A stretch of 64,000 nt of DNA from Rhodocyclaceae bacterium UBA2271 (GCA_002347405.1 DDXB01000017.1:12827-76826), one strand, 5' to 3'; shown: positions 40,664 to 49,727, counted from the first letter of the stretch. The notes: a model not told the origin generated them from the sequence alone. Numbers and translations are program-made.

Positions 40664-41822
40664 AGCCGTTTACCGGCTCACTGGCTGTTCGCGCCAAAGC
40701 ACGACCATAGGTGTAATGCGCCGCGCATGCCCCTTCCGATGAGACCATGCAGGAGCCAACCGGATTCTCCGGGGTGCATACCGTGCCGAACAATTTGCAA
40801 TCACGAGGGTGCTTGACGCCACGCAGAATGGCGCCGCAGTCGCATGACTTGTGGTCTGGCACGGCGCGATAGGCCAGCGCGAAACGTCGTTCAGCATCGA
40901 ACTCGGCATACAGCGGCCTGATCGCCAGCGCCGAATCGGGAATCGTCCCCAAGCCACGCCACTCAAAGCTGGCCCGCAATTCGAATACATCAGCAACAAT
41001 ATCCTGGGCCTTGCGATTGCCTTCGCGCGTCACTGCACGCGTGAATTCGTTTTCCACCTCTGCGCGCCCTTCATTCACCTGGCGGATCAGCATCAGAATG
41101 GCCTGCATCACGTCAAGCGGCTCGAAACCGGCAATCACCACCGGCTTCCGATATTTCACCGCACATCCCTCGTAGGGCTGGCTGCCGATCACCGTTGATA
41201 CATGCGCCGGACCGATAAAACCATCAAGGAGCGGCGCGTCAGCTTTACTCTGTGCTGATGACTCGAGGATGCTGATAATCGCAGCGGGAGTCAGAACGTG
41301 ACAGCAGAGCACGCTGAAATTCTTCAGTCCTTCTGCCGCGGCCTGTCTGATCACCACAGCTGTCGGCGGCGTCGTGGTCTCGAAGCCAATGGCGAAAAAC
41401 ACCACCTGCCGGTCAGGCTGCTCACGGGCAATCTTCAAGGCGTCAGTTGCCGAATACACCATGCGTACGTCGCCGCCACGCGCACCGGGCAAACTACGGG
41501 CCTTCAGTAATGACCTCCCTCCAGAGGCGGGCACGCGCAGGCAGTCACCATAACTGCACAGGATCACGTCTTCCTCAAGCGCCAGCGCAATGGCCATGTT
41601 GACGCGACCAATTGGCAGTACGCAGACCGGGCAGCCCGGTCCATGCACCATGCGCACATTGTCCGGCAGCAGATTGCTGACGCCATAGCGCGAAATCGCA
41701 TGAGTATGACCGCCGCAAAACTCCATGAAGGCGTAGCGTCGTTCAGGACAGGCTTCCGCTGCAATTGCCGTCGCCAGATTGCGAGCCAGCTTGCCATCGC
41801 GGAATTCGTCAACGTATTTCAA
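40662..41822 (-). CDS. hypD: Hydrogenase formation protein HypD
   Basis: A 386-residue iron-sulfur protein that, with HypC, assembles the Fe(CN)2CO group. Signatures are MEFCGGHTHAISRYG, HGPGCPVCVLP, FFAIGFETTTP and the C-terminal cysteine-rich CDCGAILRGVKHPRDCKLFG. The start is a TTG (MKYVDEFRDGKLARNLA) preceded by AGGATAG. It is separated from hypABFC by about 30 kb and divergent from hoxF, so it may be co-regulated with hox. HypE was not seen in this window. Confidence 0.95.
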   Translation of the reverse strand: MKYVDEFRDGKLARNLATAIAAEACPERRYAFMEFCGGHTHAISRYGVSNLLPDNVRMVHGPGCPVCVLPIGRVNMAIALALEEDVILCSYGDCLRVPASGGRSLLKARSLPGARGGDVRMVYSATDALKIAREQPDRQVVFFAIGFETTTPPTAVVIRQAAAEGLKNFSVLCCHVLTPAAIISILESSAQSKADAPLLDGFIGPAHVSTVIGSQPYEGCAVKYRKPVVIAGFEPLDVMQAILMLIRQVNEGRAEVENEFTRAVTREGNRKAQDIVADVFELRASFEWRGLGTIPDSALAIRPLYAEFDAERRFALAYRAVPDHKSCDCGAILRGVKHPRDCKLFGTVCTPENPVGSCMVSSEGACAAHYTYGRALARTASEPVNG

Positions 41823-42083
41823 AACAATCTATCCTGAAGTACTGTGGAGCGAGTCATTCTAACCGAGCAACCCGGGCAGATCTTGCCGGTGAATGTGGGC
41901 GGGCAGATGGGAAGGAGCGCTATCGAATCGGAACAGTCTTTTTCAGCGCGATACTCGCTAGTTACTTTCTCGTGAGTCGTCGGTGTGCCTGTGACGCTCC
42001 TTTGATCCAGCGCAAAAAAACCATGATTAGAGCAGGGTAGCATGCGCGTTTTCTCAATGTCGCAGCGCAACATGAGGATTTCG

Positions 42084-43952
42084 ATGAAAAATAGCGATGC
42101 AATCAATGTAGTACTAAAGCGTCATGGCAACGATGGTACGCGCCTGATGCAGATTTTGCGTGAAACGCAGGAGGCGCTTGGCTGGCTCTCGCCGGCAACT
42201 CTCACCGCGATCGCGGCGGGCGTCAAATGGCCCCGTTCCAGAGTCGAGAGCACTGCCGGTTTTTACAGCTTCTTTCACACCGAGCCGCTGGGTCGCTACC
42301 GTGTGCTGTGGAGCGACAACATCACTGACCGCATGCTTGGCAACATGGATCTGATGCAGGCCATGTGCGAAAAACTCTGGCTCGAACCCGGTCGCGTCTC
42401 GGCTGATGGGCTGGTCAGCGTCGACACCACTTCCTGCACTGGCATGTGTGACCAGGGACCGGCCATTCTGGTGAATTATCGCGCCATCACGCACATGACA
42501 ATGGAGCGGATCGAGCAGATGGTGGAGCTCATCCACAACCAGACCCCGATTGAAAAGTGGCCGGTTGAATGGTTCGTGATCGAGGACAACATACGCCGTG
42601 CCGACATTTTGCTCACCAATGCCATGCCCCCGGGGGAAGCGCTGCGCATCAGCTTTGCACGTGGCGCGGCGGATGAGGTAGAAACCTCCTTCAGCGAGCG
42701 CTCATGGCATGAATCCATGCAGGCCAGCGATATCGGGGCTTCGGCAACACTCGATGAAATCAAGAAGTCCGCCCTGCGCGGTCGCGGTGGAGCCGGGTTC
42801 ACCACCGGCCTGAAATGGGAAGCCTGTCACAACGCACCGGGACGCACGCGCTATGTCGTCTGCAACGCCGACGAAGGCGAACCCGGCACCTTCAAGGACC
42901 GCGTGCTACTGACACGCCAACCCGACCTGATTCTTGAGGGCATGACCGTTGCCGCCTACATCATCGGCGCCAGCAAAGGTTTCGTCTATTTGCGCGGCGA
43001 ATATCGCTATCTGCTGGAACCACTCAATGCCGTGCTGGCAAAACGCCGTCAACTAGGCCTGCTTGGCGAGAACATCCTGGGTCGCGAGGGCTTCAACTTC
43101 GACATCGAGGTCCATCTCGGTGCGGGTGCCTACGTCTGCGGCGAGGAATCAGCACTGATCGAGTCGCTGGAAGGCAAACGCGGCGTGCCGCGCAACCGAC
43201 CGCCCTACCCCGTCACCAACGGGTTTCTTAATCAGCCGACCGTCGTCAATAACGTCGAGACATTTGCCTCGGCAGCGTTGATTGCGGCAAAGGGCGGTGA
43301 CTGGTATCGCAGCTTCGGTAGTGCGCGATCCACCGGAACCAAAATTCTCTCCGTCTCGGGCGATTGCGAGCGTCCAGGCATTTACGAGTATCCCTTCGGC
43401 GTCACCGTGCGCCAGGTACTGGAAGAGTGCGGAGCGCACAACACGCAGGCCGTTCAAGTTTCCGGTCCTTCGGGCATCTGTCTCAACCGGGACGAATTCG
43501 ACCGCCGCATTGCCTTCGGCGATGTTCCCACTGCGGGTGCCTTCATGATTTTCGGGCAACAACGCGACATTTTCGAGGTGGTGCGCAACTTCGTCCATTT
43601 CTTTGCCCACGAATCCTGTGGTTTCTGCACCCCTTGCCGGGTCGGCACCACGCTGCTGAAAAATCTGGTCGACAAGATTGCCGACGGCAACGGCACGCGC
43701 ACCGATATCGACGAAATTTTCCATCTCAACCGTCTGCTGCAGACGACAGCCCATTGCGGACTAGGGCATACCGCCTGCAATCCGTTGCTCTACACGCTGG
43801 AAAAGTTCCGTCCGGCCTACGAACGCCGCCTCAAATTGCTCAAGTTCGTGCCTGCATTCGACCTCGATGCCGCCCTGTCGCAAGCCCGGCAGATGACCGG
43901 TCGCGACGACGCCGGCGCTCATTTGGAAACACACTCGGAGATCGCCCAATGA
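42084..43952 (+). CDS. hoxF: NAD-reducing hydrogenase diaphorase subunit HoxF
   Basis: A 622-residue fusion of NuoE-like (about 1-170) and NuoF-like parts. The NuoE part keeps TTSCTGMCDQGPA, but the first cysteine pair is absent, as I recall for soluble Hox enzymes. The NuoF part has the NADH loop RGRGGAGFTTGLKW, the FMN segment GAGAYVCGEESAL and the [4Fe-4S] motif ESCGFCTPCRVG. It reduces NAD+ with electrons from H2. The start at 42084 has GAGGA 6 bp upstream; several in-frame Met codons lie upstream from 42042. Its stop overlaps hoxU (ATGA). Confidence 0.95.
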   Translation: MKNSDAINVVLKRHGNDGTRLMQILRETQEALGWLSPATLTAIAAGVKWPRSRVESTAGFYSFFHTEPLGRYRVLWSDNITDRMLGNMDLMQAMCEKLWLEPGRVSADGLVSVDTTSCTGMCDQGPAILVNYRAITHMTMERIEQMVELIHNQTPIEKWPVEWFVIEDNIRRADILLTNAMPPGEALRISFARGAADEVETSFSERSWHESMQASDIGASATLDEIKKSALRGRGGAGFTTGLKWEACHNAPGRTRYVVCNADEGEPGTFKDRVLLTRQPDLILEGMTVAAYIIGASKGFVYLRGEYRYLLEPLNAVLAKRRQLGLLGENILGREGFNFDIEVHLGAGAYVCGEESALIESLEGKRGVPRNRPPYPVTNGFLNQPTVVNNVETFASAALIAAKGGDWYRSFGSARSTGTKILSVSGDCERPGIYEYPFGVTVRQVLEECGAHNTQAVQVSGPSGICLNRDEFDRRIAFGDVPTAGAFMIFGQQRDIFEVVRNFVHFFAHESCGFCTPCRVGTTLLKNLVDKIADGNGTRTDIDEIFHLNRLLQTTAHCGLGHTACNPLLYTLEKFRPAYERRLKLLKFVPAFDLDAALSQARQMTGRDDAGAHLETHSEIAQ

Positions 43953-44686
43953 GCGAGACCAATACTTTCATTCTCGACGACCAGGAAATTCCGTTCACAC
44001 CAGGCCAGAGCGTGATGCAGGCCGCCCTGACCGCAGGCGTGTTCATCCCGCACCTGTGTTACCACCCGGAGTTTCGTCCTCATGGTAGTTGCAAGCTGTG
44101 TACCGTAAAAATCAATGGTCGCCCGGCCACTTCTTGTACCACCCCCGCCGCTCACGGCATGGAAGTGGAAAGCAACACCCCAGAGATCCTTGACAAGCGT
44201 CGCACTCTGTTGCAGATGCTGCTGGTCGAAGGCAACCATTTCTGTCCTTCCTGCGAAAAAAGTGGTTTTTGCAAGCTCCAGGCCTTGGGTTATGAATTGG
44301 GTGTAATGACACCCCGCTTCAACCTGATGTACCCCACCCGGCCGGTGGATGCTTCGCATCCTGACGTACTTCTCGATTTCAATCGGTGCATCCTTTGCGA
44401 GTTGTGCATCCGCGCCAGTACCGAGGTTGATGGCAAATTCGTCTTCGCCCTCTCCGGGCGTGGCATCAAAAAGCACCTGGTGGTCAATGCCGAATCCGGC
44501 AGATTGGCCGATACCAATTTCAGCCTCACCGATAAGGCCGCACAGGTCTGCCCCGTGGGCGTGATCCTGCCGAAGCGCAAGGGATTTGCCGTGCCTTACG
44601 GAGAACGTCACTTCGACGATGCACCGATCTCCACCCACGTTGACGAATTCAAGCCGGTCATGCCTGGCCAGGGAGGACGGTCATGA
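43949..44686 (+). CDS. hoxU: NAD-reducing hydrogenase subunit HoxU
   Basis: A 245-residue NuoG-N-terminal-like electron-transfer subunit. It has a [2Fe-2S] region (LCYHPEFRPHGSCKLC, then TSCTTP), the His-ligated cluster EGNHFCPSCEKSGFC and a further cluster (CILCELC, CPVG). It links the hydrogenase module to HoxF. It overlaps hoxF and hoxY by 4 bp each. Confidence 0.95.
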   Translation: MSETNTFILDDQEIPFTPGQSVMQAALTAGVFIPHLCYHPEFRPHGSCKLCTVKINGRPATSCTTPAAHGMEVESNTPEILDKRRTLLQMLLVEGNHFCPSCEKSGFCKLQALGYELGVMTPRFNLMYPTRPVDASHPDVLLDFNRCILCELCIRASTEVDGKFVFALSGRGIKKHLVVNAESGRLADTNFSLTDKAAQVCPVGVILPKRKGFAVPYGERHFDDAPISTHVDEFKPVMPGQGGRS

Positions 44687-45240
44687 ACGCACCGGGCAAA
44701 CCTGTCAAACTGCGGGTGGCAACCACCAGCCTGGCCGGCTGCTTCGGCTGCCACATGTCTTTCCTTGACATCGACGAGCGCCTGCTCGACCTTCTCGAAT
44801 TTATTGAATTCGACCGCTCGCCGCTCACCGATATCAAGCACTGCGGTCCCTGCGACATCGGCATCATCGAGGGTGGCGTTTGCAATGCGGAAAATGTACA
44901 TGTACTGCGCGAGTTTCGTGCCAACTGCAAGATCCTGATTGCGCTGGGGGCCTGTGCCGTAAATGGCGGCCTGCCCGCGCAACGCAATCATCTCGACCTG
45001 CGCGACATTCTCGCGGCGGTGTACGTTACTGAAGAGGGACTGGCACCCGGTACTCAAATTCCCAATGATCCGGAACTGCCACTACCCCTCAACCAGGTGC
45101 ACCCGATCCATGAAGTAGTCAATATCGATTACTTCCTGCCCGGCTGCCCGCCGTCGGGCGATGCCATCTGGAAATTTCTTACCGACCTGCTTGCCGGGCA
45201 CACACCACGCCTCGGCCACGGCCTGATTCGTTACGATTGA
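44683..45240 (+). CDS. hoxY: NAD-reducing hydrogenase small subunit HoxY
   Basis: A 185-residue short-form NiFe hydrogenase small subunit carrying only the proximal [4Fe-4S] cluster. Ligand regions are GCFGCHMSFLDI, EGGVCN, LGACAVNGGLP and LPGCPPSGDAIW. The short form indicates a soluble group 3d enzyme. It starts on the hoxU stop; a 71-bp repeat-like spacer lies before hoxH. Confidence 0.95.
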   Translation: MNAPGKPVKLRVATTSLAGCFGCHMSFLDIDERLLDLLEFIEFDRSPLTDIKHCGPCDIGIIEGGVCNAENVHVLREFRANCKILIALGACAVNGGLPAQRNHLDLRDILAAVYVTEEGLAPGTQIPNDPELPLPLNQVHPIHEVVNIDYFLPGCPPSGDAIWKFLTDLLAGHTPRLGHGLIRYD

Positions 45241-45311
45241 GGAAAACATGACCCTCGCACTCACTCCACTCGCCTACCCCACCAGGGGGGCCACCCCGCG
45301 GGAGACACAGC
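45241..45311 (+). repeat. Repeat-like spacer between hoxY and hoxH
   Basis: The only sizeable gap in hoxFUYHW. It contains CTCGCACTCACTCCACTCGC, CAGGGGGGCC and CCCGCGGG, resembling degenerate parts of the short hairpin element. A 24-codon frame starts at 45249 but looks fortuitous. GGGAGA, 10 bp before the hoxH ATG, serves as a ribosome-binding site. Confidence 0.4.
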
Positions 45312-46799
45312 ATGCCGTTTGAACTGGAAACAGCCCGCCACCCGGAAAATCTCAAACGCGTCGCCATCGAGCCGGTATCGCGCGTCGAAGGCCACGGCAA
45401 GGTCACCCTGCTGCTCGACGATGACAATCACGTACAACAGGTACGCCTGCACATTTCCGAGTTTCGCGGCTTCGAAAAATTCATCGAGGGCCGTCCCTTC
45501 TGGGAAGTGCCGGTGATGGTGCAGCGCCTTTGCGGCATCTGCCCGGTGTCGCATCATCTGGCAGCATCGAAGGCAATGGACATGATCGTCGGGGCGACGC
45601 TGACGCCCACCGCCGAGAAGATCCGCCGGTTGATGCACTACGGCCAGATGTTGCAGTCGCACGCCCTGCACTTTTTCCACCTGTCATCGCCAGACCTGCT
45701 GTTCGGCTTCGACTCCGATGTCGCCCAGCGCAATATCGTCGGCGTGATCGCAGCGCACCCGGAAATTGCCAGGAAAGGCGTGCTGCTGCGCAAGTACGGC
45801 CAGGAGATCATCCGCATGACATCCGGCAAACGCGTCCACGGCACGGGATCGATTCCCGGCGGTGTAAACAAGTCGCTGAAAGCCGAGGAACGTGCCACGC
45901 TACAGAAGGACATCTATCAGATGATCGCCTGGAGCCGCGATGCGGTGCAACTGATCAAGGGGCTGTTCGCGAAGAATCTTGATTTCTACAACAGCTTTGG
46001 CCGCTTCAGTGCGCACAACATGGGGCTGGTGCGTGCCGACGGCGCCATGGATCTCTACCATGGCGGCCTGCGCGCGCGCCGGGCCGACGGCAGCACGCTG
46101 TTCGACCATTTCGACTACAGCCGTTACTGGGACGTCATCTCCGAGGATGTGAAGTCGTGGAGCTACATGAAGTTTCCCTTCTTCAATGCCATGGGCTCGT
46201 CCGATACCGGTTGGTATCGCGTCGGTCCGCTGACGCGCGTGACGCAATGCGATTTCATTCCGACCCCCCTGGCCGACAAGGAGCGCAGTGAATTCATGGG
46301 CTTTGCCGATGGCACGGCGACCGGCGCAACGCTGGGCTACCATTGGGCGCGCATGATCGAAATGTTGCATGCCGCCGAAGTCATCAAGGATTTGCTGCAC
46401 GATGACGACATCTGCGGCCGCGAACTGATGGCCAGCGGCAAACGGCAGGAACGCGGCGTCGGTGTCATCGAAGCGCCACGTGGCACCCTGATCCACCATT
46501 ACCGCGTCGACGAAAACGATCAGGTCATCCGTGCCAACCTCATTGTGTCAACGACACACAATAATCAGGCGATGAACGAGGCGATCCGTGTCGTGGCAAA
46601 ACAGTACCTCGACGGCCGTGAATTGACCGAAGGGCTGCTCAACCACATCGAAGTCGCCATCCGCTGTTTCGATCCCTGCCTCTCCTGTGCCACCCACGCG
46701 CTCGGCAAGATGCCGCTGGAAGTTGAATTAATCGGCACTGATGGGACGGCAATCGATCGCCTGACACGCAACATGAATGCCGGCTGCCACACATCCTGA
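45312..46799 (+). CDS. hoxH: NAD-reducing hydrogenase large subunit HoxH
   Basis: A 495-residue NiFe catalytic subunit. Nickel ligands are in RLCGICPVSHH (about residue 76) and DPCLSCATHALG (about 456). The residues after this His form a C-terminal extension (ending NAGCHTS) that an endopeptidase removes after metal insertion. The overall pattern is group 3d (bidirectional NAD-linked). The downstream protease gene hoxW overlaps its end. Confidence 0.96.
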   Translation: MPFELETARHPENLKRVAIEPVSRVEGHGKVTLLLDDDNHVQQVRLHISEFRGFEKFIEGRPFWEVPVMVQRLCGICPVSHHLAASKAMDMIVGATLTPTAEKIRRLMHYGQMLQSHALHFFHLSSPDLLFGFDSDVAQRNIVGVIAAHPEIARKGVLLRKYGQEIIRMTSGKRVHGTGSIPGGVNKSLKAEERATLQKDIYQMIAWSRDAVQLIKGLFAKNLDFYNSFGRFSAHNMGLVRADGAMDLYHGGLRARRADGSTLFDHFDYSRYWDVISEDVKSWSYMKFPFFNAMGSSDTGWYRVGPLTRVTQCDFIPTPLADKERSEFMGFADGTATGATLGYHWARMIEMLHAAEVIKDLLHDDDICGRELMASGKRQERGVGVIEAPRGTLIHHYRVDENDQVIRANLIVSTTHNNQAMNEAIRVVAKQYLDGRELTEGLLNHIEVAIRCFDPCLSCATHALGKMPLEVELIGTDGTAIDRLTRNMNAGCHTS

Positions 46800-47262
46800 C
46801 CGGCCCATTTTGACAGCACCGCTACTGATTTTCGGCTGGGGTAATCCCAGCCGGGGCGACGATGCGCTCGGGCCGCTTTTCATCGAGCGCATCGAGTCGC
46901 TCGGTTTGGCAGGAGTCGAATGCGTCACCGACTTCCAGTTGCAAGTGGAGAACGCGCTCGACATACAGGATCGTCAGTGCGTTCTGTTCGTGGACGCCAG
47001 CATTTCTGCCGCAGCACCTTTCAGCACTCGCCTGCTTGCGCCAATCCATGATGAGAGTTTCAGTACCCACGCCATCACCCCTGAAGCAGTCATGCAGGTT
47101 TATGTTGATCTCTACGGTGAAATCCCGCCACCGTGTCACCTGCTCGCGATTCGTGGCGAAAGCTTCGAACTGGGCGCCGACTTGAGCCTGGCGGCGGCAA
47201 ACCATCTTGAAGCCGCACTAAGTTGGACGTTTGACTGGTTGAAGCAGCAAGTCGGTCCTTGA
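46777..47262 (+). CDS. hoxW: Hydrogenase maturation protease HoxW
   Basis: A 161-residue HupD/HycI-type endopeptidase with IFGWGNPSRGDDALGPLF near the N-terminus (metal-binding Asp) and VLFVDASI in the middle. It trims the C-terminus of HoxH. The ATG at 46777 overlaps hoxH; a TTG at 46810, just after the hoxH stop, is an alternative start. It is the last gene of the hox operon. Confidence 0.9.
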   Translation: MPAATHPDRPILTAPLLIFGWGNPSRGDDALGPLFIERIESLGLAGVECVTDFQLQVENALDIQDRQCVLFVDASISAAAPFSTRLLAPIHDESFSTHAITPEAVMQVYVDLYGEIPPPCHLLAIRGESFELGADLSLAAANHLEAALSWTFDWLKQQVGP

Positions 47263-47411
47263 TTCGGCATAGTCAACGCCAACCCGACTCGCCGGGTCGC
47301 ATCAAATGGCTGTCACGATGGGTTGGCCAGTTGATTTAGAATGGGCTAATATATAATGCTCGTTGGCTAACTGCCAAACGAACTCTCTGAACACTTCTAA
47401 AGGAAACCTCC

Positions 47412-47645
47412 ATGAAAGCTTCCCTCCTCGTTTTGACCCTGACTGCTCTGGTTCTGGCTGGCTGTGGCAAGAAAGAAGCCCCCCCGGCTCCCGCACCTGC
47501 TCCTGTTGCGGCTCCTGCCCCGGCTCCCGCACCTGCCGCCGACGCGCCTGCTGCACCTGCTTACGCCCCGGCTGATGCTGCCAAGCCGGCTGAAGGCGCT
47601 GCTCCGGCTATGGCACCTGCCGCTCCTGCCGAGATGAACAAGTAA
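47412..47645 (+). CDS. Small Ala/Pro-rich lipoprotein
   Basis: A 77-residue protein with a lipoprotein signal (MKASLLVLTLTALVLAGCGK; lipobox LAGC with Cys18). It is followed by about 55 residues of Ala/Pro repeats (PAPAPAP, APAAPA). It is likely an extended envelope linker protein; the function is unknown. It has AAAGGAAAC upstream and a strong terminator downstream. Confidence 0.82.
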   Translation: MKASLLVLTLTALVLAGCGKKEAPPAPAPAPVAAPAPAPAPAADAPAAPAYAPADAAKPAEGAAPAMAPAAPAEMNK

Positions 47646-47670
47646 GCTTCACAAGTAAGCTTCTGTTGAC

Positions 47671-47706
47671 ATGAAAAAAGCCAGCCTTCGGGCTGGCTTT
47701 TTTCAT
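47671..47706. terminator. Bidirectional terminator
   Basis: A perfect 16-bp inverted repeat (ATGAAAAAAGCCAGCC and its complement) around a TTCG tetraloop, with A-run and T-run on opposite sides. It serves the lipoprotein gene (+) and the HU gene (-). Confidence 0.92.
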
Positions 47707-47749
47707 GGTAGAGCAGACTAGCCGGCTACTGCGACCGGCAAGCCGGGAC

Positions 47750-48046
47750 CTACTTTTTCTTGGCTGCCTTCTTGCCGGAGACAGCAGCCTTGAAACCCGC
47801 ACCAGCCGAAAATCTTGGCACCGTGGTTGCATCGATCTTCAAGGCTTCACCCGTCTTGGGGTTTTTTCCAGCACGGGCAGCGCGCTTGACCGGTTTGAAA
47901 CTTCCGAAGCCGACCAGAGTAACGGCGTCACCCTTGGCGACCGCCGTGACGACGGCGTCGATCATGGCGGAAAGTGCGCGCTCGGCTGCTGCTTTCGAAA
48001 TGTCAGCCGCCTTTGCAGTGGCTTCGATAAGTTCAGACTTATTCAT
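47750..48046 (-). CDS. HU-family DNA-binding protein
   Basis: A 98-residue nucleoid protein. MNKSELIEATAKAADISKAA begins the usual dimerisation domain, VTLVGFGSFKPVKRAARAGK the arm region, and NPKTGEALKIDATTVPRFSAG the end. A lysine-rich tail (GKKAAKKK) is added. It is typical of the betaproteobacterial HU variants. Confidence 0.93.
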   Translation of the reverse strand: MNKSELIEATAKAADISKAAAERALSAMIDAVVTAVAKGDAVTLVGFGSFKPVKRAARAGKNPKTGEALKIDATTVPRFSAGAGFKAAVSGKKAAKKK

Positions 48047-48163
48047 GGCATTTAGCTCCTCGGGGTATGTTATTTGATTGGGTGCAACAACAATTGGCAC
48101 CGATAAAACCTGCTCGGCGCCCTACTGATTATTTACAGCTTCAAGACCAGTTCTCCACGTCGG

Positions 48164-48436
48164 TCAGGCGGTCGTGTTGATTATGGTACCTGTTTTTTGC
48201 CCTTGAGCATTTGTGACGGGCTTGGGTGGCTCCGGACGCTCAACCTGCTCAGGCTGTTGGGTTTGCTGGGCCGGTTGCGGCTGCCTGGGTGCTGCTTGCA
48301 CTCCGGGGGCCCGGCTTGCATCGCCCTCTGCGCGGGGGCCTTCGGCCGTCCGGTACTGAGCCTGGTTGGTCGCAATTTGCAGTTGCTGCTGCTGTTGAAC
48401 TGCGCTGCTCGCTGAACTTACAACATTGATTGCCAT
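48164..48436 (-). CDS. Hypothetical Gln/Pro-rich protein with GTIINTTA tail
   Basis: A 90-residue low-complexity protein (MAINVVSSASSAVQQQQQLQ, then Gln/Pro/Glu-rich). The C-terminus NAQGQKTGTIINTTA is nearly identical to that of the adjacent upstream gene (NTSGQITGTLINTTA). Function unknown. GGAGGG precedes the ATG at 48436. No signal peptide is seen. Confidence 0.7.
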   Translation of the reverse strand: MAINVVSSASSAVQQQQQLQIATNQAQYRTAEGPRAEGDASRAPGVQAAPRQPQPAQQTQQPEQVERPEPPKPVTNAQGQKTGTIINTTA

Positions 48437-48462
48437 GTTTCCTCCCTCTCGACTCGCCACCA

Positions 48463-48906
48463 TTAGGCGGTGGTGTTAATCAGGGTTCCTGTAATTTGCC
48501 CGGATGTATTGACGACGGGCGCTGGTGCCGGAGCAACATTTCCACTGACATCAGACGCGGGCAAACTACTTTCCGATTTCCCGCTAATCCGGCCAACGAC
48601 TTGAGACAGCTGCGTCTGCATTTCCCCGGCCGACCTGATCGCCGCCAAGCCCTGACGCGCACGCCCGGCAACTGTCTCCGCCTGGACTGATTGTACAGAC
48701 AGCGACCGAGCATTCGCCTCTGCACGGTCTGCATTGCGCTGTGCTTCAGCAGCCTGTTGCCGCAGGGAACTGGCAACCTGTTCGGCCCTCCCGGCATTCT
48801 GCCTGGCCTGCTGTATCCGCAATTCCTGCAGCGTGCTTTGCGCAACAGATTGAGAACCGGCAGTTGAAGAAATAGCAGCCATTGATTGGGTCCGAAACCG
48901 ACTCAT
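48463..48906 (-). CDS. Hypothetical coiled-coil protein with GTLINTTA tail
   Basis: A protein of up to 147 residues with a central Ala/Gln/Arg-rich coiled-coil-like region (RQNAGRAEQVASSLRQQAAE, AQRNADRAEANARSL) and the tail NTSGQITGTLINTTA shared with its neighbour. Starts at 48906 or 48882 are both possible. Function unknown; the shared tail suggests a common interaction or sorting signal. Confidence 0.68.
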   Translation of the reverse strand: MSRFRTQSMAAISSTAGSQSVAQSTLQELRIQQARQNAGRAEQVASSLRQQAAEAQRNADRAEANARSLSVQSVQAETVAGRARQGLAAIRSAGEMQTQLSQVVGRISGKSESSLPASDVSGNVAPAPAPVVNTSGQITGTLINTTA

Positions 48907-49151
48907 TCGGGTCAATATAGCCCCAATGCATTTATAAAACAAGACGATGTATTTTGCCGGGCAGTGAAATATTGATTGCATTTATTGACAATCCGGTGCA
49001 TAGTCCCCGCCAGCGATTTTCAAGCAGTCTTATTGTTGTTCGGTTCAGTACCCGCGGCTCCCGCAGTATTTCTCCCTTCATCACCCAGCCGTCTTGACTA
49101 TCGTCCACCCGGGGTTCGCCCCTTTATTTGTTTATTTAGGATATTCAAGAC

Positions 49152-49358
49152 ATGGCAACAGGTACTGTAAAGTGGTTCAATGATTCAAAAGGTTTTGGTT
49201 TCATCACTCCCGAAAGCGGTGGCGACGACCTTTTCGCGCACTTCTCGGCAATTCAAGGCCAGGGTTTCAAGACCCTGAAGGAAGGCCAGCGCGTCAGCTT
49301 CGACGTTACCACTGGTCCCAAGGGCCTGCAGGCGTCGAACATTAACGCGGCTGACTAA
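49152..49358 (+). CDS. Cold-shock protein
   Basis: A 68-residue CspA-family RNA-binding protein with RNP1 KGFGFITPE and RNP2 DLFAHFS. The gap in front (48907-49151) contains a long leader, as is usual for csp genes, with an AGGA site before the ATG. It is followed by a terminator. Confidence 0.95.
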   Translation: MATGTVKWFNDSKGFGFITPESGGDDLFAHFSAIQGQGFKTLKEGQRVSFDVTTGPKGLQASNINAAD

Positions 49359-49413
49359 GTACTGCCGGCATGACTTTATCGTCATGCCTACATTACTAGC
49401 GCCGCCTTACCGG

Positions 49414-49440
49414 AAAAGCCCGGCGCATGCCGGGCTTTTT
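49414..49440 (+). terminator. Rho-independent terminator after the cold-shock gene
   Basis: An 11-bp stem AAAAGCCCGGC/GCCGGGCTTTT with a GCAT loop and a following T-run, about 55 bp after the stop codon. Confidence 0.92.
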
Positions 49441-49469
49441 TATTTTCAATCTTCCATGGAGGCATGCTT

Positions 49470-49727
49470 ATGGCTAAGGAAGAACTTATCGAAATGAATG
49501 GTGTAGTACTTGAAGTGCTCCCTGACTCACGCTTTCGCGTGCAGTTGGACAATGGTCACGATCTGGTGGCTTATTCCGCAGGAAAAATGCGCAAGCATCA
49601 CATCCGCATTCTCGCCGGCGACAAGGTTTCCCTCGAGCTATCTCCCTACGATCTGAGCAAGGGACGCATCAACTTCCGTCACATTGAAGGCCGCACCCCG
49701 AACGTTCCGCAGCGCCGGAAACACTGA
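49470..49727 (+). CDS. infA: Translation initiation factor IF-1, long variant
   Basis: An 85-residue S1-fold protein (MAKEELIEMNGVVLEVLPDS, GKMRKHHIRILAGDKVSLEL). It is longer than the usual 72 because of the C-terminal NFRHIEGRTPNVPQRRKH. Betaproteobacteria often have such a second IF-1 copy beside a cold-shock gene. The ATG at 49470 is preferred (GGAGG with 8-bp spacing) over that at 49464. Confidence 0.9.
   Translation: MAKEELIEMNGVVLEVLPDSRFRVQLDNGHDLVAYSAGKMRKHHIRILAGDKVSLELSPYDLSKGRINFRHIEGRTPNVPQRRKH

Noticed and set aside
41823..42083. Sigma-54 promoter for hoxF
   Set aside because: Looked for a GG-N10-GC pattern of the TGGCAC/TTGC type in the hypD-hoxF gap and found no convincing match.
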